Shown: positions 22,990-36,516, counted from the stretch's first letter. The stretch is 64,000 nucleotides of DNA from Ottelia alismoides (GCA_037367405.1 JAZKJV010005750.1:124001-188000); one strand, 5' to 3'. Numbers and translations: made by a program. Notes: a model not told the origin generated them from the letters alone.

Positions 22990-25900
22990 TGATGAATCAC
23001 CAATTCATCATCTTTGTTAATTTATTTAGCTTAAAATCCCTTATAAAACACCTATAAATGTCAATAAATCCTTCTTTTTAATAAATCCTCTTTCAGATGT
23101 AAATATTGTATATTTATCATTATTTTAACCTAAAATAAAAAAAGAAAGAAATAAAAGAAAAAATAAAGAAAAGAAAAGACTACATATATGCAATAAATAC
23201 ATGCTGACTCTAACCCCGAGAGTAGTTCAAGGCTCGACCTAATCGACAAGGAATAAAGTAGGGGGAGATATAACCTTCATCCAAAAAAAATCAAGAAAAA
23301 GATTCTCCATTTGTGTATATTCATCATTCTACATCAATGTATATATTATATATTTTCTTATTCTATTTTATTTATCACCAAAACCACATCAAATAAAAAT
23401 GTTTTCTTCTTGGATCGTGAACATAAAAATAAGTTTTAGATATTGAAAATAATTACAAGAAGAATCATTGTATTGATTAGAACTAAAACACTTTGAAAAA
23501 GTCACAAAGCTCAACTTGTCATATCAATATCTTCTCCACAAAAATTCAAAATGAACCGAACTCACTTTCATTGTGTTAAAAATTAAATAAGCTTTAAAAT
23601 GAAATTTGTTTCACTAAAATCGGAGTTAAGATGTGAAAAGTGGTTCTTTGGAGTATTATTGTACATTTGATTGTATTGTACATTGTTTTATTTTTTCTTT
23701 TATTTATTTTATTTTATTTTGTACATATTGTATTTTTAAATATTTGGATATGTTATATTTTATGTATATAAAATATGAATAAAAATCACAAAAATAAAAA
23801 AAAATAAATATTGTATATATTGTGTAGGTATCACATACCTATATTGTAAATACCCCTATTTATTTACTTAATAAATTCATAAAAATTAAATAAATATATG
23901 TTTAAAATCCTTAAATTATTTTGTAAATTAATAAATTATATATTTGTTTGTAAAAATAATTTATTAAAAAAATAGCTTGTTGTATATATAAGTAATTTTA
24001 CCTATGAATAAAGGTATTTATTTATTTTCACCTAAGCATTTAACTTATTTAAATTATTAAAATTCACCATAATGAAGTTTATTAATTTATTAGCATTAAT
24101 TATTTTTAACATTTTTTTTAAATTTAAGTCCATTTTTTAATTTATTTCGCAATTTTCTTTTAATTTATTTACTATTTTATCATTTTCCCCCTTATCTTTT
24201 AGCGGGTTGGATCCCTTTTGGACGGACCCGGGTCAATTGACCTGGGTTAACTACCCCTTGAGCTCCAAAAACCCGAATAACATGTTGATATCTGCTCTTC
24301 TTCAAGTTCTCCCATTCGATTCAACCATCTTCAGCACGTGATTTCTTCTTCATTTTGATTAATAATCATTCTGCATGTCTAAATAAAATTTCCAAGTTTT
24401 TAGCCTCGATTTGCATGCTCTGCGCTTTTCAAAATTCACTGCACCTCTGCCTATAAAATCCTCTCCAGATCAAACCTCGACTCTGTGATCCGTTTTCCAC
24501 CAATTTAAGTGCTCGTTGTTGAGCCTAGCGAATAGTGTGGTGATATAGCACAGCTTCCACAATCGGGAGAGCCTCGATTTGGCCTGGAGATTGTGATCCA
24601 CCTACATCATCAGAGCTCCGCCAGCAACATCCAAGCTCCTTCGCCTACCACCGTGAATTGAGGCTGAGATCGTTCAAATCCATCGTAAGGTAATTTTACA
24701 TAGTTTTAGACTTAATTTTGTCTTTAAATTCCGTAATTTCATTTCAAATTTCATCTATATCCGTTCTTCGTCAATCAGCCTCTGATCTTTGTGATCGGAG
24801 GTCATGTTAATTCACCAATCCGACCATGCAACACCTTCACCATAAAATTCTTCATTTCTCTTCTAATGTCTGATCATCCAGGTCCATAGGGGATCTGGAA
24901 GTCCACTCCCTTCCCATCCACCTTCATCGGAGTCTCCCATTCACCCTCATATCACCATCATTTGAACTAATAAGATGGCTGGAGATTCACCTCTGAGTAG
25001 AAGAATAAATGGTAGGTTCTAGGACATCTTCGGGAGCACTGAATCATGACCTAGAGCTTGAATTTCAAGCAGAGCAGCCAGTTGCTCCAAATCGTGGATC
25101 GCCGACATTCAAGATTCAACGCCACATCAAGTCAACGTGGAGGAGCAGCAGGATCCAATTGCCACCGTTAGGAAGTGAGTTGGACGGAGATTGGCTGAGA
25201 TCTGGCGGGTCGAAGTCCATCAGAGCCTCCCTTCTTTAGAGTTCCTCCAGCAGGTCTCTCCGTTGTTGGATCAAAAGCAGTCGTTCCATATAAGATCTCC
25301 ATCTTTAGAGAAGCCCCAAAGACTAGTCGTCGATTAAATCTGAAGCAGCAGCCGAGGTCGTTGGATTATCAGATGTCGCACACTTGCTCGGTGAAATAAT
25401 TGCACCCTAGCCCCTGCTTTTTATTTATTTTGTAATAAATCCTTCTAATGACATGTGTCAGTCATTTATTGATTGAATAATTGCATCTAGGTCCTCTATG
25501 GTTTTATTATTTACATTTTGGTCACGATTGAACATCTGCATGTGATTTGCACGTGCTTTTTGTGGTGATTTTGTAATAAAGCCCATGTGTTTGTTATTAT
25601 TCAGCCCCCTTAAAATAATATATTTTCATTGGAGTCCTTTCCAGCGCATCTCATATGCATCAGCATATGCTCATTGTGGGTAATTTGTGTATTCATCCTA
25701 TATTAGTTTATTAGTTATATATATTCAGTCCTAGAAATAATTTTTCTTGCAGATTAGTCTCTGTGTTCAAGATTAATCAATTACATATTAATTATGCTTA
25801 ATAAATGCCAAATTGCATTTATAATTTTCATAAAAGCTCTCATAAATTCTTGAGCAAGTGTTTTAACACCAATAATTTTAGTTTGCAAAATTACTTCATT

Positions 25901-26815
25901 TTATTATTTTTAAAAATAAAAAATCGCCAAATTTTATTCTGATTGCAATAAAAATTTGAAATTTATTTGAAAAATTCCAGAAAAATTTGTGAGTGTATGT
26001 TTTAGATTGTTTTAGTTTTATATTAATTTTGGTTTAAATTTCTTTATAAATCCCTAAAAATTGAAAATATAGAAAACACTAAAAAATAATATAAAATCAT
26101 TGAAAAACACAAAAAACACATAAAATAGCTTGAACTAAGCTTGAAAAAATGTCTTTCTGCTTCTACATATATTCGGAATTTTTTATTTTATATTATATTT
26201 TAAAAATCCAAAAATAGTATATTGGTTTTATTTATGTTCTGTTTTCCGATTTTTAATTGTTTTGAAAATCTTAAAAAATCTAAAAATATATGAAAAAGCA
26301 AAAAATATTTAAAAATTATCAAAAAACACACAAATATTTTTATAATAATTTTTTGCATATTTCTAGTATTTTTGAAAAATCAAAAAAGAGTCGTTGTTTA
26401 TTTTACATTTCTTTTGATTTTTTGTTTTAAATATTAAAAAAATAAAATTTTCCAAAATTAAAATTCATTATAACCTCAAAATCAGTAAACATAAAAAATA
26501 ATATAAAATTAAAATTCTATAAAAAATATAAAGAGTAAAAACGCTTAGAAACACCAAAAGAAGAAAAAGAAAAGACTTCTTTAATTTTCATTAATTAATA
26601 ACTATCGGGTATTGTAGCCTCCCTGAGTTCAATCTTGCAGGCTATACTGGCAAAATAGAAGGCATCTCTTTTTATTTCCCTTGAGCATTTCTTCCTTTGT
26701 TTGATTCTTTTTGCTTGAGAGTAAAAATTATTTTTGATTTGGGACATTTAAGGTTGTAGCGACATTGTTCATATTATTTCTCGTTAAATAAAAACCCTTA
26801 AATATCTTCTCAACA
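22990..26815 (+). repeat. Solo LTR of the Athila-like family (3.83 kb)
   Basis: It begins TGATGAATCACCAATTCATCA and ends CTTCTCAACA, flanked on both sides by AGAGG (22985-22989 and 26816-26820). The first 250 bp align with the start of element C's LTR (shared ACCCCGAGAG...GTCAAG, GAATAAAGTAGGGGGAGAT). The middle resembles the same LTR more loosely. No internal element sequence lies next to it. Short ORFs such as 25009-25239 are within the LTR and have no recognisable product. Confidence 0.85.
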
Positions 26816-29130
26816 AGAGGTTGGTGCTTGGATGATATCTAAAGAGTTAGATTGGTGACTCGTCAAGCATCATCAAATGATTATTAAGAAAGGATCTACA
26901 TTCTACGAAGGAGATGGCAATCCCTCTTTAAAGGTTGATTTCTGACCGACCTCTTGTTATAGGTCCTCTGCACAGGAATAGAGATTCGTACGTGTGAGAT
27001 AAGTTAGGTCAAAGAGTTGACTTAACAAGATCGATATAACCAAGACCTATATCGTATGATGTACATTGGACTGACCATTAGGTTGATGACAAAATCAAGG
27101 TCTATACACCAGCGAGTTGGTGTGCATACAAGGGCATATGACTAAGACGATCTCTCGAAGGATTATATAGGTTCGCTACTGAACCAGAATACATAAGCTC
27201 ACTCATGAGGTATTGGGACCAATCAAATTCCACGCATGGTCGTCTTACTTTGGAAGCATGACAAGAATTTGTAGGTATGACATATGCTTTTGGAAATCAT
27301 ATGATCGATACAAACTCCCAATGACCGAATGAGAAACTTAATGATAAAACCCTGAAGAAGACAGTTTTAAATATGATTCAAAACTTTGGGTTTATTCTAG
27401 GTCTTCCAGTATGCATGATGTATGGGTATTAAGAATACAAAAGGGTGATGTGATTGTATACGATTGTATAACCATGATGCTTCCATTTCGAGGGAGAGGT
27501 GAAACATGTTTGAATTTTAGTGACTCATCTCAATAGATTAGTAGTCTAATCTTAGTCCAAATGTTGGGCATTGATCTGAATATGATTCGAATGCAATGAG
27601 AAGATTAGACTTATGGTTTGATTTAATCAAACATCTATAAGAGGTCCCCTAGATCTGGATTTAAGATATGATCTTAATATCCAAGTCACTATACGTGGAA
27701 TGTACAATCGTCATGTCCTTATCTCCATGTATCCACAGAGAAAGCACAATATTCTTGAAAGAGTTCAAGAATAATTCTATTATTGATAATGTATCTAAGC
27801 ATTGAGAATTTGATGATTAAATGTGATTTAATTATCCAGAATAATATGAATATGATGCATATTATAGGGACACATGAGAATAGTCATCTAAGATAATTAA
27901 ATATGATTTAATTATCAACGATATGATTAATGTGGATATCACTATCCATATTAATCACAATTATTATAAATGTGATTTATAGTATATTGGAGATTTAATT
28001 GTAAATAGGATTTACGAATTAAATGTTGGTGTGAATTGACACTATATAATTAATTGTAAATGCAATTTACATTTTATATTGGATGGTTGAATATGATTCA
28101 TAATTGTCAATGGCATGAGTGAAACTACCACAAAAAAATTTAGAATTATTTTGGTGAATAAATTTGCAATAAAAGTTGTAGCACATGTGTAATATTTGAT
28201 GAGATATGGGATCTCATCAAATCTAGAATGAAATATCCTCCTTGCCCTGATAGGAGTGGACAACCACCATGAATCCTAATTCTTGGTGGTCGTCCACCCT
28301 ATGTATGTGAAGGAGGCTTGTTTTCCTTCCAAGTAATTTCATATTAGTTGATTTAATTTAATTTAATTTATATTGATTGATGTTCAATATGTTGGATTTA
28401 TTTTAAATTAATAGTTTGTTGTCGTAAATTTATGCAACAAAAAGCATGGCCATTGATTTGAATTAGGAGTGCATCTCCACCATCAAATTTGTTATAAAAG
28501 AAAGGCTAGACCTAGCTCTTTCTCATAGAACAAAAGAAAGTAACAAATCTCTCTTTCTCTCTCTCTCTCTCTCGATTCTAATACACGTCCAAGGGCTTCT
28601 CTCTCAAACCTTAAGTAGTCATCCACTCTGTGGTTGTTGAAAGCATCATCGCCATCGCATCACTGTTGTGTTGTTGCATCAACTTCTCACGGATCTTCGC
28701 CTTCTTCGATGCTTCGTGCTCATGAGGAAGGCCACAGATTTCGTGAGACAAAATCAGGGAGTTCTACGCTCGGATCTTCAACTTGGATTGCGGGAAGCAT
28801 ATATCTCATCCACGCACCCATAAGTTCATCCTTCATCAGATCGAACTTGAGACAAGAGATCTCTTCGTTTAGAGATTTGTGATCGCAATCACGCTTCAAG
28901 AGGTAATCCTTTGACTTGTTTGTGATATTGACAAAACTATATGAGAATGGTTCTCATAACATGTGGTTTCACATAATTAAAAAATTTTAATTTCTTTTGC
29001 CCCGAGCAACTAGTATGACTAGTCTCTCTTGATCGCATGTGATGTGATCTTCACGCTTCCTTGATATGCTAAGGCATAAACCCTAACCTATGAAGGGTTT
29101 ACATGCAATATTTATAACACCTCACGTGGG
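26816..29130 (+). repeat. R1 repeat, main part
   Basis: It resumes R1 after the TSD. The stretch 26830-28060 aligns with the reverse complement of 46490-47690 and with 9176-9870. From 28490 on it looks like an LTR promoter: TATAAAAG at about 28493, a (CT)n run at about 28551-28574, then a short leader. R1 may therefore be an LTR of a copia-like element, but no PBS or ORF was recognised. The right end is approximate. The ORF 28634-28882 is not supported. Confidence 0.55.
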
Positions 29131-31813
29131 ACTACACATGAGGTTGAAGGACCTAAATGTAAATACAATAAAGTGTGAGGGTCTGGTAGCAATTAAATCT
29201 AAAAATATTACATGTTATTTTAATTTATAGGACTAATTACTAACACAAAAAGGCATGAGGGGTGGTGTGAAACTGTGAAATATACTTAGAGTCCATGTGG
29301 AGGAAGACGTGCAGTGTTGATAAATGGTTGTGGCGGCCAAGATGATGTACGACTTTGTCTTTTAATCCTAGGGACCATATTAGATCTGGGCCTCTCTCGA
29401 TCCAACAACGTCGAGTGTATTAGCAAGAACATGGAAGAACACTTCCCTGTTTGATCTTAAATCATTGATTCCTCATTAGTCCGACCGTCACCGACATTCT
29501 TCACTAGCCAAAGGTTTATTGGAGCCTCACATCATCTACAAGGGGCTTCAGCTAGGTCCAGATCTTGTCGGAGGAGGCCTGGAGAGGTCTTCTTCCCCTG
29601 GCACTTGGGAAGTGGAAGATGACTACGATTACCAAGGCACCACACCGAGAATGAAATACAAGTATAGACCCGCCTCCTCTGCCTTTCTTTCTGTTCCTTC
29701 TTCCGATCGCAGTTTCCATCTGCTCATCCGAGGCCATATGGTCAAGCGCCAATTCAAGCAAGATGCTATATAATAGGAATTGAAGACCCGAAGGAGAAGT
29801 TATGCTCCCAGGGAGCTTCCGACCGTCATTAAGTGAATCGGGCATGGTAGAAGAAGATTTGCTAGCGGAAAGAACACGAGCCACCATAGAATCGTGATGG
29901 TGAAGCCCAATCCCTTAACTATAATAGTTTTCCTCCGGCGAATGCTAAACTAGTCTAGGTAGGACCCATCTGAACCTTCCAATGAAGAAATAAGAGGAGA
30001 GCAAAGCGCTAGGGAAATTTGGAAATCTAGTTGTCGAGCTTATTATATGTGCTATTATATATTCTTGTTCAAGGTAGAGTACCCCATTATCTAGTCGAAA
30101 AAGTTGTCCTTTCTCGTGGCGCCGTGAACTTGAACTAATGATTATGGAACTGAGACATCGAACCAAGTTGTCCTTTCTCGTGGCGCCGTGAACTTGAACT
30201 AATGATTATGGAACTGAGACATCGAACCAACGGGACTATGTTTCCAATTCATTAAGTTTAGGGTTGTGAGACGCATTTATGTGGCTCTAATTCAAATAGA
30301 TGTCCCAGGATTGTTCGAGCCTAATCCGCCTATTTGAACCTACTATGATAACTGGAAACTTCCTCTTTCATTACTTCATCCTTTCCATATCCCTCTCCTT
30401 TGTTCGATCTGACTCATCAAATGGCACTCAGTTCATATCTGTAACGATCATTGACAAGGTTTAAAGAAAGGGCGCTAAAAAGATGCGGCAATGGGAGGAA
30501 AGCGTCTATGAAAAGATGTCTGAGCTCTCGACTAGACATCAAGGGTTCGCTCCATGTGCCTCTTCAGGGGTTCTCACCTACACAAAAGTGATAAGGGGCT
30601 TGAGAGCTATGCTCTCGACCCAAACTGAAGTTGTATAGCATAAGGGGGAGGTGAATGAGATGATCTCCGGTGAAGGTGGCTGATGGAGATCTGGATACCT
30701 GATCGATGCATGATTAGGGTGACTTGTATGGAGGCTTAGATGAAGCAAATGATGAGGAAGGTGGTGGAGGGGGTGTTTGCGTATTCAAATAGAGTGTGTC
30801 ACGATAGGGAACAGTGGCCGAAGATGAAGCTCCGGTGAACTACGAATTTAAAATTTAAGCTAAATGACACGAAATTAACCTAAACTAACGCTAAACCTAA
30901 GTTAAGGAACTAAAATGCGAACTTAAAACATACTTTAAACATCTCTCGACATGGGTTTTACTAGGAAGCAGGATGTCGCCTAAGCAAGCTCCAACGAACG
31001 TGGGTCGTCTTCTCCGGTCGCCTTTCTCTTCACCGACACCCAGTTGGCTTCCTGTTGTCACCAAGAGGCATGCACATTAATGGGATTGGGGTTACATGGG
31101 CTAAAGAGGGATCAAAAAAGGGAAGGAAGGTCTAGGGCCTTATTTATAAACATGGTAAATGGCGACCTTGGGAAGAGGGTTGCGTGAAGATGGACAGTGG
31201 TTGGTGGAAGCTACGTATGTAGAGAGATGGAGGCAAATGAGGTGCACCAGATTAGTGAAGGGCTCGAGAGAAAAAGGTGTAAGGTGGAAGCGTGGAAAAT
31301 TGGCAAAGATGGGCGATTAGTGGGTTCTGTCAAATTCGGAAGCTAGGCGGTACAGTTGACCCGAAGTCAATGTTTCCAGAAACCTCATTTTTCCACTAGT
31401 ACCAATAAGACAAACCAGAATAGAAAAAGAAAGAAAAATCAAAATAAATTAATAAACAATTTTATTAAATAAAACTTAAAACATGAAAACTTTTTATTAT
31501 TTTATAAAATATTTTATGGTGATTTTATTTATTTTTACAACATTATTTGTTATATGTTAATATTTACAAGTACATATATATGTATATTTACCTATAGTTT
31601 GTATATTTTATTTTTTTTTATATACCTATTATTATATTTACATATTATTACATAGTTATAGTATTATTTAGTACATATTTACATATTTTTAGTTTTATAG
31701 TTTTGTTTGTATGTGTAAATAAATACATGTATATACATTATATGTATAGTATGCCTATGTATTATAATGTGTTATTTATTTTAATATTTTTTACATGTTT
31801 TTATTTATGTTTA
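29131..31813 (-). repeat. 5' LTR of element B, middle segment
   Basis: The part 31025-31813 aligns with 9880-10650 of the left LTR. The part 29131-31020 has no counterpart left in the truncated left LTR, but it is the expected mid-LTR by position and resembles the GC-richer centre of element A's LTR. It contains a 64-bp tandem duplication. No gene is supported; ORFs 29519-29773 and 29552-29887 overlap on opposite strands and match nothing. Confidence 0.6.
30101..30230. repeat. 64-bp perfect tandem duplication
   Basis: Two identical 64-bp copies begin AAGTTGTCCTTTCTCGTGG at 30101 and at 30165, with two further bases of a third. No difference between the copies is visible, so the duplication is recent relative to the surrounding old LTR. 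Confidence 0.95.
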
Positions 31814-34800
31814 TGATGAATCCACGATTCATCGCCTTTATTCTTTTATTTTAGCATCGTTTCCTTAGTCAAATACCTGTAAATAACCACTAATTTCATT
31901 AAGTTAACATTTTGCATGCATTTGTTAATTATTCATTTTTAACACTTTTTGTAAATAAATAAAAGAATAAAGGAGAAAAGAAAAAGAAAAGGAGGTATTT
32001 ATGAAATAAATACAGACTGGCCCAAACCCCGAGAGAAGGTCAAGACTTGACCTGATCGACCAGGAATAAAGTAGGGGGAGATAAGGTTGTCTGTCAGAAA
32101 ATCCAAAAATAACTTGTACATATTTGTCATGTATATTTGTATAAAACGTACATTATTTTATTTGTATATAATTTGACCTCAAATCAATTATTTTTGTAAA
32201 TAAAAGTTGTAAATAAAACTTTGTTGTAAATAATAAAAATATTTATAAAATAAAAAATTGTATATATTGTAAATAATTACACCCAGAGAAAGCCGTAATG
32301 CGATAATTGAAACATCAATTCCGGCTCCATACGAGCTCAAATCGAACCAAACTCACTTCCATAATACTATAAATTAAATTATCTTTCAAATGGCTATAGT
32401 TTCGTGTTTTTTGGAGTTACGGTTAAAAAGTCGGTTTTCTGGGGTGTATTGTGCAATTTACCCATATATTTATTGTATATATTTTATATTTTATTTATTT
32501 TATATAATGTATATATTATAAATATTGTTTTCAATAAAAATAAAAATTAGAAAACAAATAAATAATAAAAAAAATCTTGTATAAAAATTATTTCCTTATT
32601 TGCACCTATGTACATTATATCTTATGTATATAATATATATATGCCACTAACTTCCATTTATAAAATCCACCAAAAAATTTAATTACCTAACATTAATTAA
32701 TTATTTTAAATTAATTCCGAATTATTTATTTAATTATTTGATTTTAATTGATTGATTTGATTTATAACATGCCTTATATATATGATTTGATTGCATGCCC
32801 TTAATGGCCACCATTAAGGTGGCCAATTAATTTTCAATTAATTTATTAATTTATTTAATTTATTAATTTCGAATTTCGTAATTATTTAATTAATTAATTT
32901 ATTAATTTAATTAATTATTTTAATTCACACAATCAACACCTTCCATCTTTGTAAATATCTCCATTTTTGACCTTCATCTTCTTTTTAATGGGCTCCTCCT
33001 CCCTCATTTCTTCTTTGATCAATCTTTGGCGGAGAGGAACCCGGTTTCCGAGAGGTTTCTTGTTGAAGAGGGTCCTAGCCTCCGATCCCGTCGGTGATAG
33101 CGGCGTGAGCTTCGTCGAGGCCATCATGGCTTGTCCGATCCCCGAGGTGAGATCCACTTTTACTTGTCTTTTTCCTTAGGTAATCGTAGATTTAGATCTT
33201 AGCGTAGGAGTATGACGTAATTTTTAGATTAAAAAAATCAATTTCACACTTTGTCGCCGACACCGATTTTCATCTCTTCTTCTCGATTCCCCGCATTTCT
33301 TTTTCTACCTCGCACGATCTTCCATCTCCGATCACGCACGGTGATCGGAGCCTCGGATCTATCTCCCGCATCGCCTAGATCCAACCATTCACACATCCAT
33401 TTTTTGTATATAAATAAAAATAAAAATAAACAACATAAAAGTGTTTTTCCTGTTCATCTCACGTTCGTTTTTGCAGGAAGAATAAAAAAAAGAAATAAGA
33501 TTTTTGTTTCTCTCTAACATTTGTTTTGCAGGAAAAACGAAAAATAAAAAATAATATTTTTGTTATCTTTCATCTCTAACCATCGTTTTGCGGGTAAAAA
33601 TAAATAAATAAAATTTTTTTTGTTGCTAACTATTGTTTTGCAGGTCCATTTAAAATAATAAAAAAATAAAAAAAATTAAAACAAAAAATCCTTTTTATAT
33701 TGCTGCTTACATTACTGTTAAAAAAATAACAACAAAAAAAATATGTATATACAATTTTTTTCTTGCTCTATTCTGACAGTTTCTGCAGGTTAAAAAAATA
33801 TAATAAAAAAAATAAAAAAATCTGATCCAGCACCCCAGCGCCTCCCCAGGCGCGCCTCCGCGCACCGCGCGGCCCCGCCGCGAACCACCTCCGCGCGGCG
33901 CGACGCCGCCAGCCCCGCCGCCTGGCCACCGCCCCTCCTGCCCGCGGTGCTTCCTGGACACGTTGCCTCCTTCGCGCCGGCGCCGCGCGAGCTCCTCCTG
34001 CCGCGTGGCTCCGCCGCCCCTCCGCAGCCCCGCGTGTAGGCCCGATCCTCCGCTCCTCAGTCCGTGCCTCGCGGCAGCGCCGCCCCCCGCCAACACCAAC
34101 CAGCGGGCGGCGCCGCCCTTCTCCCTCATCGAGCCCAGCACCGCCAGCGCCGCCTTGCCCCTAAAGCGGCGCCGCCTCCCTCCCCATCCTTGAGCGGCAG
34201 CGCGCGAGCACCCCTCGCGCCCTTGCCCCGTTCGCCTTTGCCCCGCGTGCAGGCGCGCGCGGCCGCCCGCTGCTCTCCTCCTCCTCTTGTGGGTGGCGGC
34301 CGATCGTGGCTTGTCCTTTGGCTTGAGAAAGAAGATAACGAAGGAAACCCTAAAGAGGGTGAATATAAAAAGGGGAAAATTGCAGATATATCATCTATTG
34401 TTTTGAATATTGCAAGAAGATCTTCAAGCTTCAGAACATCATGTGCGTATCACACGTTTTATGGGTAAATTGCAATCTCTTTTCTTTCAGTTAATAATTG
34501 TTATATTTCAGTGCATAAACTTGAATAACTGCAAGTCAGCCCCTGCAAGTCATACTTTTATGAGCTTGCTCTTTGTTGAATGGAATAAATACTTTTATGC
34601 ATGCAAAAATTCTAAGAAACTTTGTGGATGCTCTTGTTATGTGCCCAATCATTGTATAAACTTTTCATAGCTTTTTGTTGACATTTAATATATTTAAATA
34701 ATCAAAAAAACAGTGTCTTTTTCCTTGTTTAAATTTTACAAATTCATAAAAATTCGCAAAAGTGCTTAAAAAATCCACAAAAATTTCTGTAGGTTTATTT

Positions 34801-35216
34801 TGACTTGTTTTAATTTCTTTCCAATCTTTGTGCATTTTTCATTGATAAAATTTCAAAAAAAAATTGTAAAATATGAAAAAGAGTATTGTGTGTGTTTTTG
34901 TACTCTTTTGTGCATTTTGAGCTTATTCGTCTTTTAAAAAAAATAAAAAAAAAAAATATAAAATTCAAAAACCACTAAAAAATTAGCTTTTCTGAAATTT
35001 GACTGCTTAGTTTTTAAATCGTGCTCCTTGTGTTCGACCTTGGTCGCTATACCAGGTAAAAAGAATAGCGAAAGACCGCTTACACATTGTTTTCATCGAT
35101 TTCTATCTTTTCCGAGTGGTTTTAAAATTTATTTTTCCGATTGACCGCGCTTGATGATTTGGGTTACAACGACCATTTTATTTACATACTTAACCCAGTT
35201 GTCAGGCGCGTCATCA
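31814..35216 (+). repeat. 5' LTR of element C
   Basis: It begins TGATGAATC-CAC-GATTCATCG and ends GGCGCGTCATCA, giving 6-bp LTR inverted ends (TGATGA/TCATCA). Order inside: AT-rich 5' part, a coding-like stretch (32933-33517), five TTTTGCAGG repeats, a GC-rich island (33825-34330), then an AT-rich 3' part. ORFs in the island are Pro/Ala/Arg-rich on both strands and look like composition artefacts. Confidence 0.95.
33430..33800 (+). repeat. Degenerate tandem repeat with TTTTGCAGG cores in the LTR
   Basis: GCAGG at 33473, 33528, 33640 and 33785, and GCGGG at 33590. Each follows a pyrimidine-rich stretch such as TCTCTAACNATTGTTTTG and is followed by A-rich AAAATAAA. Spacing is about 50-62 bp, then 145 bp. 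Each core has the form of a plant 3' splice site. The same series is in the 3' LTR at 42206-42525. Confidence 0.75.
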
Positions 35217-35219
35217 GAA

Positions 35220-35237
35220 TGGCGCCGTTGCCGGGGA
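35220..35237 (+). other. Primer-binding site, tRNA-Asp type (element C)
   Basis: TGGCGCCGTTGCCGGGGA begins three bases after the LTR end and is an exact 18-base match to the site of element A. Confidence 0.92.
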
Positions 35238-36516
35238 GCACGGCTTTGTAGTCATTTTTCATTTTTCTATTTTTGTCTCTCTATATTATAATTGTTTTCT
35301 GACATTCTCTCTTGGATTTTTGTGCGAGGTACTGCTTGGACGACTTGGAGTTTCTTTTTAGAGGATCCGCGCAGGAGGAAGAGAGAGAGAAGAAGAAATT
35401 TTTTATTTTTGAAAGAGAGAGAGAACAATTTTTTGTAATAATTTAGGACTTTGGACTTGTGGACTTGGACATTTTTCGGGGTCTGTTTCGCCAAGTGCCG
35501 GTGCACTTGGGGGACCTCACCGTTGTTTTTCGCTGGTTTTGTTTTCTCGCATTTTTTTATTATTTTATTTTATTTTATTTGATTCACGTGATTTTCGAGC
35601 CCCTAGCCTTAGGATTTTCTCTTGCTTGTGCCGTAATTAGTAGGGTCCCCACACTTAATTATCTGCCTGTTCCTATATTGCGCTTAATTGGACCTACTAA
35701 TAATCAATTAATAAAAATAATCGACTCATCTCCTTCGTAGCCTACGTGCCGCAGTCCACCCTGTAAAGCGCTTTCTCCTACCCCCGATTTGTCGGGCAGA
35801 GGAGGGGTGGGCCAAGACCGGACCCTTTGGCTTGGAGGTCGGTGACCGATTAGACGGTTCTGCGAGTAGAACTTGCTCATCTAGGACTCGGTTTTCACCG
35901 TTGCATCATTTAGGTAGTTTAAATTTCTGTATTTAAATTTCTGCGCGGATCATATTGCATGTAGAGTGCTGGAGTAAGGTACGCATTTTCTATCTCTGCA
36001 TGCATCATAGTTTTTGACCGTGTATTGCATTTTCGACTTCCTCCCCCTGTTTTTGGACTCAAATCATTCAAAGAGGAAATCAGAAAGCTCGTTAGGCGTT
36101 GTTATTGAAAATATCCAAAAAAAATTATAAAATCAAAAATTAAAAAAATTGGGACTGCTAATTGAACTTGACTCTAAAATCGAACGTAATTGACCACTTC
36201 ACTGTATTGGGAGAGCAATCCCCTCATTATCTGCGTTTTTAAGTGCTCACGTACACACTAAGGAATAGTGCCCAAATCCCATTCAAGCCTCCTAAGTGTT
36301 TGTACAACTTTGTCTTCTCACTAAACTCTAAAATTGAAAAGATAAAAGACCAAATCTCACGGTCTTCACTTTGTGTTGAGTTGGTGAATTGGGGGTTTGC
36401 TTTGTGTATTGTATGTCTTTGGCGTGAGTCAGTTACAATCATTCTTTGAATCATTAGTAGTCACCCATCTTCACTCCCTTCTATCTATCCCTCCCTCCCT
36501 TCATTTTCCTCGCTTC
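35238..36516 (+). other. 5' leader of element C
   Basis: A 1.28-kb leader without a credible ORF. It includes a GA-rich tract (35370-35430), TTTTATTTTATTTT repeats (35560-35580), and the family block GAGTTGGTGAATTGGGGG near 36375, shared with A and B. Several short upstream ATGs precede the gag start. Confidence 0.6.

Noticed and set aside
22767..29245. TAACA as the target duplication of R1
   Set aside because: The 5-mer occurs at both proposed edges, but R1 would then end in ATTAC rather than CA, and the 3' edge is not supported by alignment; kept only as a remark.
33707..34468. Overlapping Pro/Ala/Arg-rich ORFs in the GC-rich island (and copies at 42495-43201)
   Set aside because: Open frames exist on both strands and in several phases, as expected from GC-rich composition; they are inside an LTR and differ in length between the two LTRs.
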